Origin: an uncultured Collinsella sp.
GTDB lineage: Bacteria > Actinomycetota > Coriobacteriia > Coriobacteriales > Coriobacteriaceae
Direction: 5' to 3'
Assembly: GCA_902470805.1 (NCBI GenBank)
Contig: CABRHX010000006.1
Coordinates: 32,351-96,350, forward strand
DNA length: 64,000 nucleotides
The notes under the pieces were generated by a model that did not search any database, was not told the origin of the DNA, and worked only from the letters and a program-made list of their open reading frames with translations. This document shows, piece by piece, positions 53,784 through 61,992 of this stretch. Each line of letters begins with the position of its first letter. Position 1 is the stretch's first letter. Both the position numbers and the translations under genes were made by a program.

Positions 53784-54650
53784 TTATTTGCCTGAAGCTA
53801 CGCCCATGCCGTAGCCGATGATGAGGCCGTGCATCTCGGCGTAATAGGAATCCAGGCCGTTGCAGGGCATGATGATGGTCTTGGAGCCGGGCCAATGTTC
53901 GACTATGCGATCAGTAAGCGCCTGGGCTCCAGCTTCGTTCTCAACGTGATCGATGATGACCTCACCGCCCGTAAAGCCCTCGGCTTCCATAGTGTCGATG
54001 ATCTTGTTGAGCATCTTCTTTTCGCCACGCGTGTGCCCGACGAGTTCGATTTTACCGGCCTCACTCGCCGTGCCCAAAATGCGGATATTGAGCTTGTTGG
54101 CAATGACGCCGGCTGCCTTAGGGATACGTCCGGCTTTGGCGAGGTTTTCGTAATTGCACAAACTGAAGAGGATTTTGCTGTTCTGTTCAAGGCTATCGAA
54201 GTATGCGCAAGCGTCCTCGAATGAGACATTCGGATTGCTTGCAAGATAGCGGTCGAACAGCAAGAAAATGAGGTCCATTTTGCCGCCAGCTGCGCGTGAA
54301 TTGACTAGATGAATCTGTCGGTCGGGCTCCTCGGCAAGAACCATATCGCGAGCCGTGGCTGCCGCGTTGTAGCTGCCCGACACGCCCTCAGAGATCGGCA
54401 TGCAGATGGTCTTGTCTGCCAATTTGAAGAGCTCGGCCCACTCCCCTACGCTGGGACAAGCGCTCGAAGAAGCGTTCGTCTCCGCCTGAACAGCGCAGTT
54501 GAGCTCATGAACATCGAGCGAAAGGTCATCGACGAATTCATGCTCCCCCACTCGAATTTTGAGGGGCGCAAATGCAAAGGTGGTATGGGGCGCGGTCGGT
54601 TGCCAATCGCGGAGGTTGCAGCTTGAATCGGAGATAAGTGCCCAGCTCAT
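53784..54650 (-). CDS. DegV-family fatty-acid-binding protein
   Basis: 288 residues. WALISDSSCNL at the start, CPSVGEWAELF (the TSQPS-like ligand region) and PISEGVSGSYNAA match DegV (FakB-like) proteins, which present fatty acids to a kinase for lipid synthesis. No fakA-like gene is visible nearby. The minus-strand promoter has a TATAAT -10 at 54680-54685 and an inverted repeat CTATCTAGT/ACTAGATAG 26 bp upstream of it. Confidence 0.88.
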   Translation of the reverse strand: MSWALISDSSCNLRDWQPTAPHTTFAFAPLKIRVGEHEFVDDLSLDVHELNCAVQAETNASSSACPSVGEWAELFKLADKTICMPISEGVSGSYNAAATARDMVLAEEPDRQIHLVNSRAAGGKMDLIFLLFDRYLASNPNVSFEDACAYFDSLEQNSKILFSLCNYENLAKAGRIPKAAGVIANKLNIRILGTASEAGKIELVGHTRGEKKMLNKIIDTMEAEGFTGGEVIIDHVENEAGAQALTDRIVEHWPGSKTIIMPCNGLDSYYAEMHGLIIGYGMGVASGK

Positions 54651-54679
54651 AGAGGGTCCTTTCTAATTGTTCCTCAACA

Positions 54680-54735
54680 ATTATAGCCATCTTGCAAACT
54701 GAATGTGCAGCTATCTAGTTTTGAATACTAGATAG
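54680..54735 (-). promoter_or_regulatory. degV promoter and putative operator
   Basis: TATAAT on the minus strand (54685-54680) with a poor -35. Upstream is a perfect 9-bp inverted repeat CTATCTAGT (54711-54719) / ACTAGATAG (54727-54735), a likely activator or repressor site. A small hairpin AATTGTT/AACAATT (54665-54682) overlaps the start of the message. Confidence 0.6.
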
Positions 54736-54750
54736 ACGCACAATATTAGA

Positions 54751-54791
54751 GAAAAACGAATGGACCTCGCGACTTAAAGCCACGAGGTCCA
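54751..54791 (-). terminator. Terminator of the NlpC/P60 gene
   Basis: On the minus strand TGGACCTCG pairs with CGAGGTCCA (54783-54791 / 54761-54769), then TTCGTTTTTC. Confidence 0.75.
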
Positions 54792-54815
54792 CATTCACAC
54801 GCTGTGTAAGATGAC

Positions 54816-55943
54816 TTAGTAACGCACGAAGATATAGTTATTGTTCATGCCGGCGGCAACGGAGCTGATGATGACACCCGTGTTGTAGTCGGAAGCATGA
54901 ATCATCTGACCACCACCGATGTAAATGCCGGTGTGGTACGAGTTGACCACAACGTCACCGGGCTGCGGATCGGACACACGCGTCCAGCCCATAAAGGTAC
55001 CCGTGGTGCCCAGGCGGCAATAGCGACCAGTGAGGCAATAGCTAACAAAACCAGAGCAGTCGAAGCTGTTCGGGCCAATTCCGCCCCAGGAATAAGCGCA
55101 ACCAAGCTTACTGTACGCACGCGAGACAACAGAGCCGCCATCGACGGACTGGCTCGGAACAGAAGGCGTCGGAGCCGGAGCAGGCGTGGAGGGCTGCGGC
55201 GTCGGAGCAGGTGCCGGCGTAGGAGCCGGAGTGTTGCCGCCCTGGTTGTTGTTATTGCTGGTCTGGCCACCGTTGTTGGTGTTTCCGGTCGTACCGGCAG
55301 TCTCGTTGCTCACCGTGGCCTTCTCGGCGGTACTGGCGTTGATGCCGGCCTGCAGCGCGGCGTTGGCCTCGGCCTCTGCGGCAAGCTCGGCTTGCAGCTG
55401 CGAATCCAGGGAGTTTACGACGTTCTGGGCTTCAGCCTGCTGGGCGTTAAGCTCGTCGACCTTCTTTTGCGTGGCTGCGACGTTCTTTTCCTGCTCGGAC
55501 TGCTTATCGGTGAGCTGCTGCTTAAGCTCCTTGACCTCTTGAATGGTCTGAGCTTGCTTATCGGAGACTTTGCCGTAGTAGAACAGACGGTTGAGCATAT
55601 CGCTCAGGTCGTCAACGCCCGTTAGAACCTGAAGCAGGCTCAGACCGCCGGTCTTGTACTCGCCGGCGACATAGGTCGAGAGCTTGGCCTGACCGTCAGC
55701 AATCTCCTGCTGCTTTTGCGTGATCTCGCCAGCAGTCTGATCGAGCGCCTGCGTCTGCGTGGCGAGCTCATCGTAAATCTGCTGGGTTTGGGTACCGATC
55801 TGCTCGAGCTTCGTACGAGCAGCGGCAAGGTCGGATGCGGTATCGGCGTAGGCAGGAGCCGCGAGGCCCAAGCCCAAAACACAAGCGAGGGTTGCCGTAG
55901 CAGCGCAGCGTGCCATGTTTTTGTGCGTGTTTGCTGTGCGCAT
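54816..55943 (-). CDS. Secreted NlpC/P60 peptidoglycan endopeptidase
   Basis: 375 residues. Signal peptide (hydrophobic 14-28, cut near AYADT), a CwlO/RipA-like coiled coil (about 35-205), a Gly/Asn and Pro-Ala-Thr linker, then an NlpC/P60 domain with the catalytic Cys in FDCSGF and His in SYHTGIYIGGG. It cuts cell-wall peptides during growth or division; the coiled coil suggests control by FtsEX (known for relatives). ATG 55943 with GGAAAGGAAG upstream. Confidence 0.92.
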   Translation of the reverse strand: MRTANTHKNMARCAATATLACVLGLGLAAPAYADTASDLAAARTKLEQIGTQTQQIYDELATQTQALDQTAGEITQKQQEIADGQAKLSTYVAGEYKTGGLSLLQVLTGVDDLSDMLNRLFYYGKVSDKQAQTIQEVKELKQQLTDKQSEQEKNVAATQKKVDELNAQQAEAQNVVNSLDSQLQAELAAEAEANAALQAGINASTAEKATVSNETAGTTGNTNNGGQTSNNNNQGGNTPAPTPAPAPTPQPSTPAPAPTPSVPSQSVDGGSVVSRAYSKLGCAYSWGGIGPNSFDCSGFVSYCLTGRYCRLGTTGTFMGWTRVSDPQPGDVVVNSYHTGIYIGGGQMIHASDYNTGVIISSVAAGMNNNYIFVRY

Positions 55944-55975
55944 GTAGCTTCCTTTCCAGTAACTAAGGGTAACGG

Positions 55976-56506
55976 CTAGTCCACCGTCACCAGGCTAAAG
56001 AGCTCCACATCGTCGTCAGTCGACGTGAGCTTCTCGCGCGGGTTGAGAAACGCAAGCTCAAGGATACACCCGTAGCCCACAAGCTTTGCGCCCATATCTC
56101 GCACCAGTTTACCTGTTGCCTCGACGGTTCCGCCCGTCGCGACCAAGTCGTCCAGAATCAACACGGTATCTTTAGAGCTGATAGCGTCGGCATGGATCTC
56201 AATTGAATCGGTGCCGTACTCGAGCTCGTAGCTCTGGCTTACGGTCTCGCGCGGCAGCTTGCCCGGTTTACGTGCGGGAACAAAGCCGGCGCCCAGAGCG
56301 ACGGCCACGGGAACGCCCACCATAAAGCCGCGAGCCTCGGGACCTACGACCTTGGTGATTCCCATGCCGGCAAAGTGCTCGGCGAGGGCATCGGTCATGG
56401 CTTTGAGCGCCTCGGAATTGCCGAAGAGCGGCGTGATGTCTTTAAAGATGACTCCGGGCTCGGGATAGTCGGGGATGTCGACGATTTGAGATTCGAAGTC
56501 GTACAT
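55976..56506 (-). CDS. apt: Adenine phosphoribosyltransferase
   Basis: 176 residues. IPDYPEPGVIFKDITPLF at the N terminus and the PRPP loop VLILDDLVATGGTVEA are diagnostic. It salvages adenine to AMP. ATG 56506 has GAAAGG 7 nt upstream, while the frame extends 5 codons further without support. Despite the PRTase fold it is not the missing pyrE: the EARGF and KPGKLPRE segments are Apt-type. Confidence 0.95.
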   Translation of the reverse strand: MYDFESQIVDIPDYPEPGVIFKDITPLFGNSEALKAMTDALAEHFAGMGITKVVGPEARGFMVGVPVAVALGAGFVPARKPGKLPRETVSQSYELEYGTDSIEIHADAISSKDTVLILDDLVATGGTVEATGKLVRDMGAKLVGYGCILELAFLNPREKLTSTDDDVELFSLVTVD

Positions 56507-56546
56507 TGCATGACCTTTCAATGGGTTCCCGAAATTTCAGCAGCGG

Positions 56547-57425
56547 TTATTTGCCCGCGGTGGCGGTGCCGGATTGCGAAGGGGCGACGACCTTGAGCGG
56601 CTTTACGAGAGAATCCTCGTGTGAAGCCGGCGCGACTGTCTCTTCGTTTTTGGCCTTGGTGGACTCGGAGCGAGTGATTTCCTCATCGAGTGCATCGATG
56701 TCGGCGTCCTCGACCACGGCGTTGAGCGACTCAAAAACGCGGTTCTTGAGCAGCGCGGTGTGCACGCCCTCCGTCAGGTCGTGAAGCTTCTTAAACGCAC
56801 GCTCGAGCTTGGCGTCGCGCTCGTCATCGGAGGTGTCCATGCCGAGCATGCTCACGAGCACCTGCTCAAACATCGAGGACTCGCGGTTGGCGGAAGACAC
56901 GTACTGACGCAGGTTGCGGGGCTCGATATGGAAGCGCGACAGCTCAGAGCAGTAGCGGATGATCGGAAAATCGCGGCCATCGACGAGCTCACGATTCTGC
57001 GGACTCTTGATGATGCGAATGAGGTCGTTCTCGGCGAGCGAGCGGATAAACGAAATCTCGACGCCCAGCATATCGGGAATGGTCTCGATGGGATGTAGCT
57101 TTTGCTTAGTCTCCTTGGGTTCCGTCTTGAGTGGAACATCGGACAGCAAGCCCACCTCGTAGGCGAGCGTTGACAGGTCCGTGGCGTTTTCCAAGCGCTG
57201 CTTAATTACGTTGAGCGGCATGTAGCGAGTCTTCTGCAAGTGCAGAATGACCTCCAGGCGATCAACGTCCTCCTTGGAGTACTGACGGTATCCCTTAGGC
57301 GTACGATGAGGGGTAATGAGCCCCTCATCCTCTAGAAATCTAATTTTTGAGTTCGAAAGATCGGGGTATGCGCCTCGAAGTAGGTTGACGACTTGGCCGA
57401 TACTCAGATAGTTGCGTTCGGCCAT
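56547..57425 (-). CDS. MerR-family regulator, FtsR/Rv1828-like
   Basis: 292 residues. N-terminal MerR winged helix (LSIGQVVNLLRGAYPDLSNS, IRFLEDEGLITPHRTPKGYR), a middle region resembling a second winged helix, and a disordered acidic tail. In mycobacteria and corynebacteria a MerR protein of this type (Rv1828, FtsR) follows the FHA protein GarA/OdhI, exactly as here. FtsR activates ftsZ; the same role here is inferred. Adjacent upstream gene: FHA protein, 3 bp away. Confidence 0.83.
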   Translation of the reverse strand: MAERNYLSIGQVVNLLRGAYPDLSNSKIRFLEDEGLITPHRTPKGYRQYSKEDVDRLEVILHLQKTRYMPLNVIKQRLENATDLSTLAYEVGLLSDVPLKTEPKETKQKLHPIETIPDMLGVEISFIRSLAENDLIRIIKSPQNRELVDGRDFPIIRYCSELSRFHIEPRNLRQYVSSANRESSMFEQVLVSMLGMDTSDDERDAKLERAFKKLHDLTEGVHTALLKNRVFESLNAVVEDADIDALDEEITRSESTKAKNEETVAPASHEDSLVKPLKVVAPSQSGTATAGK

Positions 57426-57428
57426 GCC

Positions 57429-57863
57429 CTACTCACCGGTTTCGATGCGCTCCGGCGTGCTCTCGTGGTAGATGAGCGTAAACGTACCGATCTGGACGGA
57501 AGAACCGTCGTGCAGCGGGGCTGCATTGACGATGGCACCGTCGACCCAGGTGCCATTGAGCGAGCCCAAGTCCTCGATGCGAGCGCCGAGGCCCTCGCGA
57601 ATAATGCGCGCGTGGCTGCGCGAAACGGTCATGTCATTGAGGAAGATGCCGTTTGCAGGATCGCGGCCGATGGTGGTCACGTCGTCCTCGAGCTCAAAAG
57701 CGGCACCAGTCTGCGGACCCTTGACGATGGACAGAACGGGGGCGGTGATGCGCACGTTGGCCATGAGGTCGGGAACGGTGACGTCGCTTGAAGGCACGCG
57801 GAATACGCAGGTAGCGTCAGCAGTCTTATCATTCTGAGGCATATTGTTAACCATGTTGTCCAT
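57429..57863 (-). CDS. FHA-domain protein, GarA/OdhI-like
   Basis: 144 residues. The FHA core has GRDPANGIFLND, SRSHARI and LGSLNGTWVDG. Ahead of it lies ATCVFRVP at residues 17-24, aligned with the TTSVF phosphorylation motif through which PknB/PknG-type kinases switch GarA/OdhI. Those proteins control 2-oxoglutarate dehydrogenase and glutamate metabolism. GTG/ATG alternatives exist; ATG 57863 follows AGGGG. Between pgsA2 and merR, the actinobacterial order. Confidence 0.85.
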   Translation of the reverse strand: MDNMVNNMPQNDKTADATCVFRVPSSDVTVPDLMANVRITAPVLSIVKGPQTGAAFELEDDVTTIGRDPANGIFLNDMTVSRSHARIIREGLGARIEDLGSLNGTWVDGAIVNAAPLHDGSSVQIGTFTLIYHESTPERIETGE

Positions 57864-57929
57864 GACAACCCCTAACTTATCGCGGACGTGCCGCAAATAA
57901 TGAACCGTACGTAATCATACCCCAACGAA

Positions 57930-58634
57930 TCAGTCTTCGATTTCAGGGTTCAGAAAGTCGATGTCCTCGTCCTCGGGATGCGCGAGAGCCTGTTTAATGG
58001 CCGCTCCGCCCTTAATGGAATAGATGACAGCCGTGAGCATGGAGAAGATCACGCCGCCGTACACAAAGAAGATGCCGAGGGGCACCGAGCTTCCGTTGAG
58101 GCCCGGGAAGGCCGTAAGGGTTGAAGGTAAAAGATGCAGGCCGTCAACAACGGGGAACCCGAGCAGCATGAGCGAGAAGCCGGTCATGAGCAGCGCTGTG
58201 GCAATTTTTCCGGGAAAGACGACATCGATGGGGCGACGGTGATAATGACGCACGATAAGCGTGCCGATGCCCAGATAGATGTCGCGGCCAATAATGAGCA
58301 CGCAGACCCAGATGGGCAGCTCTCCGCGGACCACCAGTCCCAGCACGCCGGTGAACAGCAGCGCGCGGTCGCAAATGGGATCCATGACCTTGCCGAGCCA
58401 CGAGACCGTCTTAGTCATGCGGGCGATCTGCCCGTCCATCCAGTCGGTGGAGGCGGCAACGGCGTAGATAGCGATGGCGATGACGCGGTTGTTATCCGTC
58501 ACAAACAGGTACAGAAATACCAGGGTGAGGATCAGGCGCGTAAAGGTGATGAAATTGGAGATCGTAAAGATCTTATTCGACGGGTAATCGGAAGTGCCGA
58601 TAAGCTCCTTTTTGATCTTCTTTTTGATGCCCAC
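57930..58634 (-). CDS. CDP-alcohol phosphatidyltransferase (PgsA2-like)
   Basis: 234 residues, five or six membrane helices. The motif DWMDGQIARMTKTVSWLGKV followed by MDPICDR is the catalytic CDP-OH signature. The GTG at 58634 has GGGGGAG upstream, whereas the frame extends to 58757 without support. The paralogue at 37022 is the more likely PGP synthase; this one may be a cardiolipin or other phosphatidyltransferase. It starts the FHA-MerR-apt group. Confidence 0.82.
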   Translation of the reverse strand: MGIKKKIKKELIGTSDYPSNKIFTISNFITFTRLILTLVFLYLFVTDNNRVIAIAIYAVAASTDWMDGQIARMTKTVSWLGKVMDPICDRALLFTGVLGLVVRGELPIWVCVLIIGRDIYLGIGTLIVRHYHRRPIDVVFPGKIATALLMTGFSLMLLGFPVVDGLHLLPSTLTAFPGLNGSSVPLGIFFVYGGVIFSMLTAVIYSIKGGAAIKQALAHPEDEDIDFLNPEIED

Positions 58635-58764
58635 AGGACTCCCCCGCTGGTTAACGACAAAACTTTCGATACTATACCCGTTCCGGCGATGTCTATCCAG
58701 CGCAGCCATAGAGAGTCCAGACATGTGGAGGGTGCTATTGGGCGGGGGATTTCGCATTCGTGTT

Positions 58765-58811
58765 CATCAGCCTCCAAACATGTCGAAAAATGTCGATTAT
58801 GGTGGCTGATG
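58765..58811. repeat. Imperfect inverted repeat upstream of pgsA2
   Basis: CATCAGCCTCCA (58765-58776) / TGGTGGCTGATG (58800-58811), 11 of 12 pairs, enclosing a direct repeat ATGTCGA. The rest of 58635-58884 shows no gene. Confidence 0.45.
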
Positions 58812-58884
58812 TACACGTTTTGATTCGGTAATCACATCGAGCGGGAACGTTGTTGCTTTAAGCAAAATAATCATGGTGATTAAA

Positions 58885-58917
58885 AACAAAAAAGGTCAGG
58901 CACTAGGTGCCTGACCT
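58885..58917 (-). terminator. Terminator of the tRNA-Pro locus
   Basis: A 10-bp stem GGTCAGGCAC/GTGCCTGACC (58894-58903 / 58907-58916), 3-nt loop, with a U run on the minus strand. Confidence 0.8.
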
Positions 58918-58926
58918 GCAAACTTC

Positions 58927-58971
58927 TGGTCGGGACGACTGGATTCGAACCAGCGACCCCTTAACCCCCAG
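58927..58971 (-). tRNA. 3' fragment of tRNA-Pro(GGG), attachment site
   Basis: On the minus strand: anticodon loop CTGGGGG, 3' anticodon stem TTAAG, variable loop, T arm GCTGG-TTCGAAT-CCAGT, acceptor CGTCCCG, A and CCA. The 5' half is missing: the sequence upstream of CTGGGGG (ending GACCCCG) cannot form the anticodon, D or acceptor stems. With an integrase starting 250 bp away, this is the chromosomal tRNA end left at one junction of an integrated element; an intact copy is expected at the other end, beyond the window. Confidence 0.82.
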
Positions 58972-59221
58972 CGGGGTCAGAATGACCCTGACCTGTGCTT
59001 ATTTTGTTAAAATACGCTCAATTAGCGCAAGTAGCGCATTTCCGCATAAGTAAATTTTACCAGCTCAGCGCGGTTTGTCCAGATAGCATATTATCGGCTT
59101 CGAGGAGCGCGGTGCAGCCGATGACTTAATCAACGGGGGTAGGAGCCCCGAATCGTCGTCTCTCCGGGTTCCCGCAGGTGGGCCCATCTGTTTCTAATCA
59201 ACTGCGGATTTAGGAGCAGAC

Positions 59222-60712
59222 ATGCAGAACGAGAAATGCAGCAATAAAACCTTACGCATATGCGGACCCGGCGGCGTGAGGAAGAACAAGGGCAAATGGC
59301 AGGCCGTCGTGACGGTGGCGGACGAGATGACCGGGAAGAAGGTCCAGAGGACCAAGAACACCGGCGTGCCCTGCCTGAAGCAGAGCACGAGGGGAAAAGC
59401 GGCGGCGATGCGCTTCCTCTCGGAATTCAGGTCGGAGATCGAGTCTGAGCTCGCCGAGGCGGAGAAGACGAGGGCCGCTATCGGCGCCGGGCTTCCCGCC
59501 GAACAGCGGGACGACTACGCCGCGCTGCCGCTCTCCGAGGCGCTCGAGAAGTTCATCGACTTCTGCCTGGAGATGAACAGAATCACCCCGACGACCCGCG
59601 ACGACTACCACTACAGCGCCCTCCATATCGAGCGCGACGATCTCGGTCTCGTCCCCGTGAACGAGGTGACGACCGATGGCGTCAACGCGTGGTCGAAGCG
59701 CAGGATCGCCCTGGGCACAGCGCCGGACACTCTCAACAAGTCCTTCAAGCTCGGCAAGCGGCTCTACGCCGTCCTGCTGAAGAGGAGCAACGACACGATC
59801 GGGAGGAACCCGTTCGACGGCGCCCTCGCGCCCAGGGTCATCGCCAAGCCCAGGAACGCGCTGCGCTCCGACCTCGTGCCGAAGCTCAACTCGGTGACCT
59901 CGATGATGTCGGACTCGACTTTCAGGAGGGCGGTCGTGCTCTCCCTGCACACGGGGATGCGCATCGGCGAGGTCTGCGGCCTGCGGTGGTGCGACGTCGA
60001 CTTCGAGTCGGGTCTCATCACGGTCAGGCACTCCGTGGCCTACGTCAAGGACAGGGGCTCCTTCATCAAGGACACCAAGAACCATGACCTGAGGACGATC
60101 CCCATCGACCCGGTGGGCCTGCTCCCCTTCCTGAAGGAGATCCACGAGATCGATTCGCGGAGGCTCCGGGAGGCGTCGACCCTCGGCCTGCGCGACCTCG
60201 CGGACAGCTACGTCGTGTCGCGGCCGGACGGCTCCTTCGCCACCACCAGCTACATCCGCAGGGCGTTCAAGACGTTCTCGGAGACCAACGGCCTCATGGG
60301 CACGAACGACGAGCTGATCACCTTCCACGGCCTTCGCCACACGTTCGCGACGCAGTGGATCCGCCATGGCGGCGACATCAAGGCGCTGCAGTCGATCCTC
60401 GGGCACAAGGACGCCATGGTCACGCTCAACGTCTACGCCGACATCGAGCCGATGTCCAAGATCCAGAACATGCTGCGCGTGTCGCCGAGCCTGTGGCGCG
60501 GCTACCTCGGCCTGAGGGTGGACCCCGGCCCCATGTTCCAGCAGAAGATCCGCGAGGCGATCGAGACGCTCGAGGCGTTCGGCTACGGCATCTCCGAGCC
60601 CGACGACCGCAACGTCCTCATCCGCGACGTCCAGACCATCAGCCGCCTCTACCCCACCGAGTACGCGGCAGTGCTGGGGGCCATCCCGACCGAGGCGACT
60701 TTGGTCGAGTAG
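59222..60712 (+). CDS. Tyrosine-type site-specific integrase
   Basis: 496 residues. An N-terminal arm-binding region, a SAM-like core-binding domain (about 98-180) and the catalytic domain: Arg in TGMRIGEVCGLRW, HxxR in FHGLRHTFATQW, His in LGHKD and Tyr in VTLNVYADI. It recombines the element with the tRNA-Pro site beside it. An extra C-terminal stretch of about 80 residues follows the tyrosine. ATG 59222 after TTAGGAG. Strong AGG codon use marks foreign origin. Confidence 0.93.
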   Translation: MQNEKCSNKTLRICGPGGVRKNKGKWQAVVTVADEMTGKKVQRTKNTGVPCLKQSTRGKAAAMRFLSEFRSEIESELAEAEKTRAAIGAGLPAEQRDDYAALPLSEALEKFIDFCLEMNRITPTTRDDYHYSALHIERDDLGLVPVNEVTTDGVNAWSKRRIALGTAPDTLNKSFKLGKRLYAVLLKRSNDTIGRNPFDGALAPRVIAKPRNALRSDLVPKLNSVTSMMSDSTFRRAVVLSLHTGMRIGEVCGLRWCDVDFESGLITVRHSVAYVKDRGSFIKDTKNHDLRTIPIDPVGLLPFLKEIHEIDSRRLREASTLGLRDLADSYVVSRPDGSFATTSYIRRAFKTFSETNGLMGTNDELITFHGLRHTFATQWIRHGGDIKALQSILGHKDAMVTLNVYADIEPMSKIQNMLRVSPSLWRGYLGLRVDPGPMFQQKIREAIETLEAFGYGISEPDDRNVLIRDVQTISRLYPTEYAAVLGAIPTEATLVE

Positions 60713-61076
60713 AGGCTGATGTATGCGCTTTCCCAAATCCGTAGTGCAAGTACGGGAATGTGGAATCGCGTTGAGATAGATTCTACCCGGTCATCTCAGT
60801 GACGTAAATGCGGCACGGGTTTCCGCAGACGCGGATGCCCGTGCCTATCTTTTTTGATTGCCTAATGTGTTTGCTGGAATGCAGATGGGGTCCCGCGACT
60901 CAGGCTGGGGATTTTCGGCCGCGGTAGTGTCGAGAAAGTTGGTGTTAACTACGGCGCAGTCGTTAATGCTGCTGCAGCGGCTATAGTTTATATGAAGGCG
61001 GTTGCTATCGAGTAATTAACACTTGGTTTGATTCGATTGTGAATGCGTAACTAGGACGGAAAGCAAAGGAAGTTCT
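60713..61076 (+). other. Intergenic region with terminator and a start-less small reading frame
   Basis: After the integrase comes a terminator (60812-60851). From about 60872 to 61015 a frame without ATG or GTG start ends in VNYGAVVNAAAAAIVYMKAV, an Ala-rich hydrophobic segment reminiscent of small bacteriocin-like peptides. It may be a remnant. Nothing else is recognised. Confidence 0.35.
60812..60851 (+). terminator. Terminator of the integrase gene
   Basis: GGCACGGG (60812-60819) / CCCGTGCC (60838-60845) with an inner TCCGC/GCGGA stem, followed by TATCTTTTTT. Confidence 0.8.
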
Positions 61077-61397
61077 ATGGAAACAGAGGATGCTGTCTGC
61101 TTGATGACTTCGATTGCCCTGATTATCCTTTCAATCCAATACAGAAGAGGAAGATGGCTCTGCTCAATTGCTGGATATGATGTCACAAAAAGGGAGAGCG
61201 GGATTGATATACGCCCTTACGCAAAGTTGATTTCTTCTGTGACGCTATGGATGGGTCTGCTGTTTTTCTTGTTGGCGGTAGAGGGCTGGGTGCGCGATTG
61301 GAATACCAGTGTTTTTGAAGTTTCGGTTCTACTTCTGTTCAGCTTGGCCTCTTTGTCGTTCGTGCGGCTAGTTAGGTTTGTGTTTATGAGGCGATAG
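61077..61397 (+). CDS. Small membrane protein, DUF3784-like
   Basis: 106 residues with three hydrophobic segments (about 6-20, 52-70, 80-98). RRGRWLCSIAGYDVTKRESG resembles the loop of DUF3784 proteins (a gly-rich IAGYN motif followed by charged residues), small membrane proteins often found near bacteriocin or mobile genes. ATG 61077 follows AAAGGAAG. The family assignment is tentative; function is unknown. Lower GC than its neighbours. Confidence 0.5.
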   Translation: METEDAVCLMTSIALIILSIQYRRGRWLCSIAGYDVTKRESGIDIRPYAKLISSVTLWMGLLFFLLAVEGWVRDWNTSVFEVSVLLLFSLASLSFVRLVRFVFMRR

Positions 61398-61712
61398 CCA
61401 GTGGAAGCGCTTCGGGAGGCCCCGACGGCACCTCTCTCAAAAAATAGGAGCATGGCCTGAGAGCACCCATGGGCGACCCTTCCCCCGTTTGGCTGGGCGG
61501 CGGCGTGTAGTCCTGTAGGCGTGTAGCCGTGTGGCGATGTAGCGCGCTACGGATGTAGCCGCGTAGCGGCGTAGGCTGAAACATATTCCCAATCCGGGAA
61601 TGCACATATATATAAGTGCAATCGCTTTGCCGTAGATGGGAAACCCGTCGTCTGGGCGGGACCGGTGAGCCGGACGGCGAATGCGAAAGGCCGGATGCGG
61701 TCGATGCCCTGA
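61398..61712. other. Gene-free spacer with TGTAGC repeats
   Basis: No credible reading frame on either strand. The stretch 61503-61575 is a degenerate tandem array of TGTAGC(C/G)G-type units, including GTAGC/GCTAC inversions. A palindromic AT-rich stretch TGCAC-ATATATATA-AGTGCA lies near 61600-61619. Confidence 0.5.
61503..61575. repeat. Degenerate TGTAGC tandem repeats
   Basis: At least seven copies of GTAG(C/G) spaced 6-16 bp, several as TGTAGC[CG]. It could be iterons, a recombination site or simple-sequence decay. Confidence 0.55.
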
Positions 61713-61935
61713 ATGATGTCTCGACACATGGGAGGGGCAGATGAATTCATCTCTTTGGTCGCTCCCGAGGGCGTGGATTTCCCAGCTCTCGCGCCAGAGG
61801 TCACTTAGAGACGATTCGCAAGTCTCCGAGTGGCAGGTACCTGATGGAGCAGAGGACCGCGTTGGCGGAGTTGCCGCACTTCGACGATCTGGACGACGAG
61901 GAACTCTGCCAATTCGCCGCCCACGTCAGGCCGTG
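61713..61935 (+). pseudogene. Small frameshifted gene upstream of the nucleotidyltransferase
   Basis: Two adjacent frames read as one coherent acidic protein if a single base is restored near 61800. The first (ATG 61713 or 61728) gives DEFISLVAPEGVDFPALAPE; the second gives LETIRKSPSGRYLMEQRTAL and ends FDDLDDEELCQFAAHVRP at 61935. A third frame from ATG 61741 has a good GGAGGGG but low-quality sequence. No family is recognised. About 65-75 residues if intact. It might be the lost or damaged partner of the next gene. Confidence 0.35.
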
Positions 61936-61992
61936 ATTTTATAGAATTCAGGGAGGGCCGCTGTCACGTTCACCGTTTAAGAAGGTGCCGCT

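Noticed and set aside
55976..56506. The missing orotate phosphoribosyltransferase pyrE
   Set aside because: The PRPP loop is shared, but the N-terminal and hood motifs are those of adenine phosphoribosyltransferase.
58927..59010. A complete tRNA-Pro gene
   Set aside because: Only the part from the anticodon loop to CCA can be folded. The upstream sequence does not pair with the anticodon stem or acceptor.
59252..60736. A 494-codon minus-strand frame opposite the integrase
   Set aside because: Shadow frame; the plus strand has all catalytic residues of a tyrosine integrase.
61741..61944. A 67-residue gene from ATG 61741
   Set aside because: It has a good GGAGGGG, but its sequence is Arg/Gln/Ser-rich and incoherent, while the overlapping frames give a more protein-like product.
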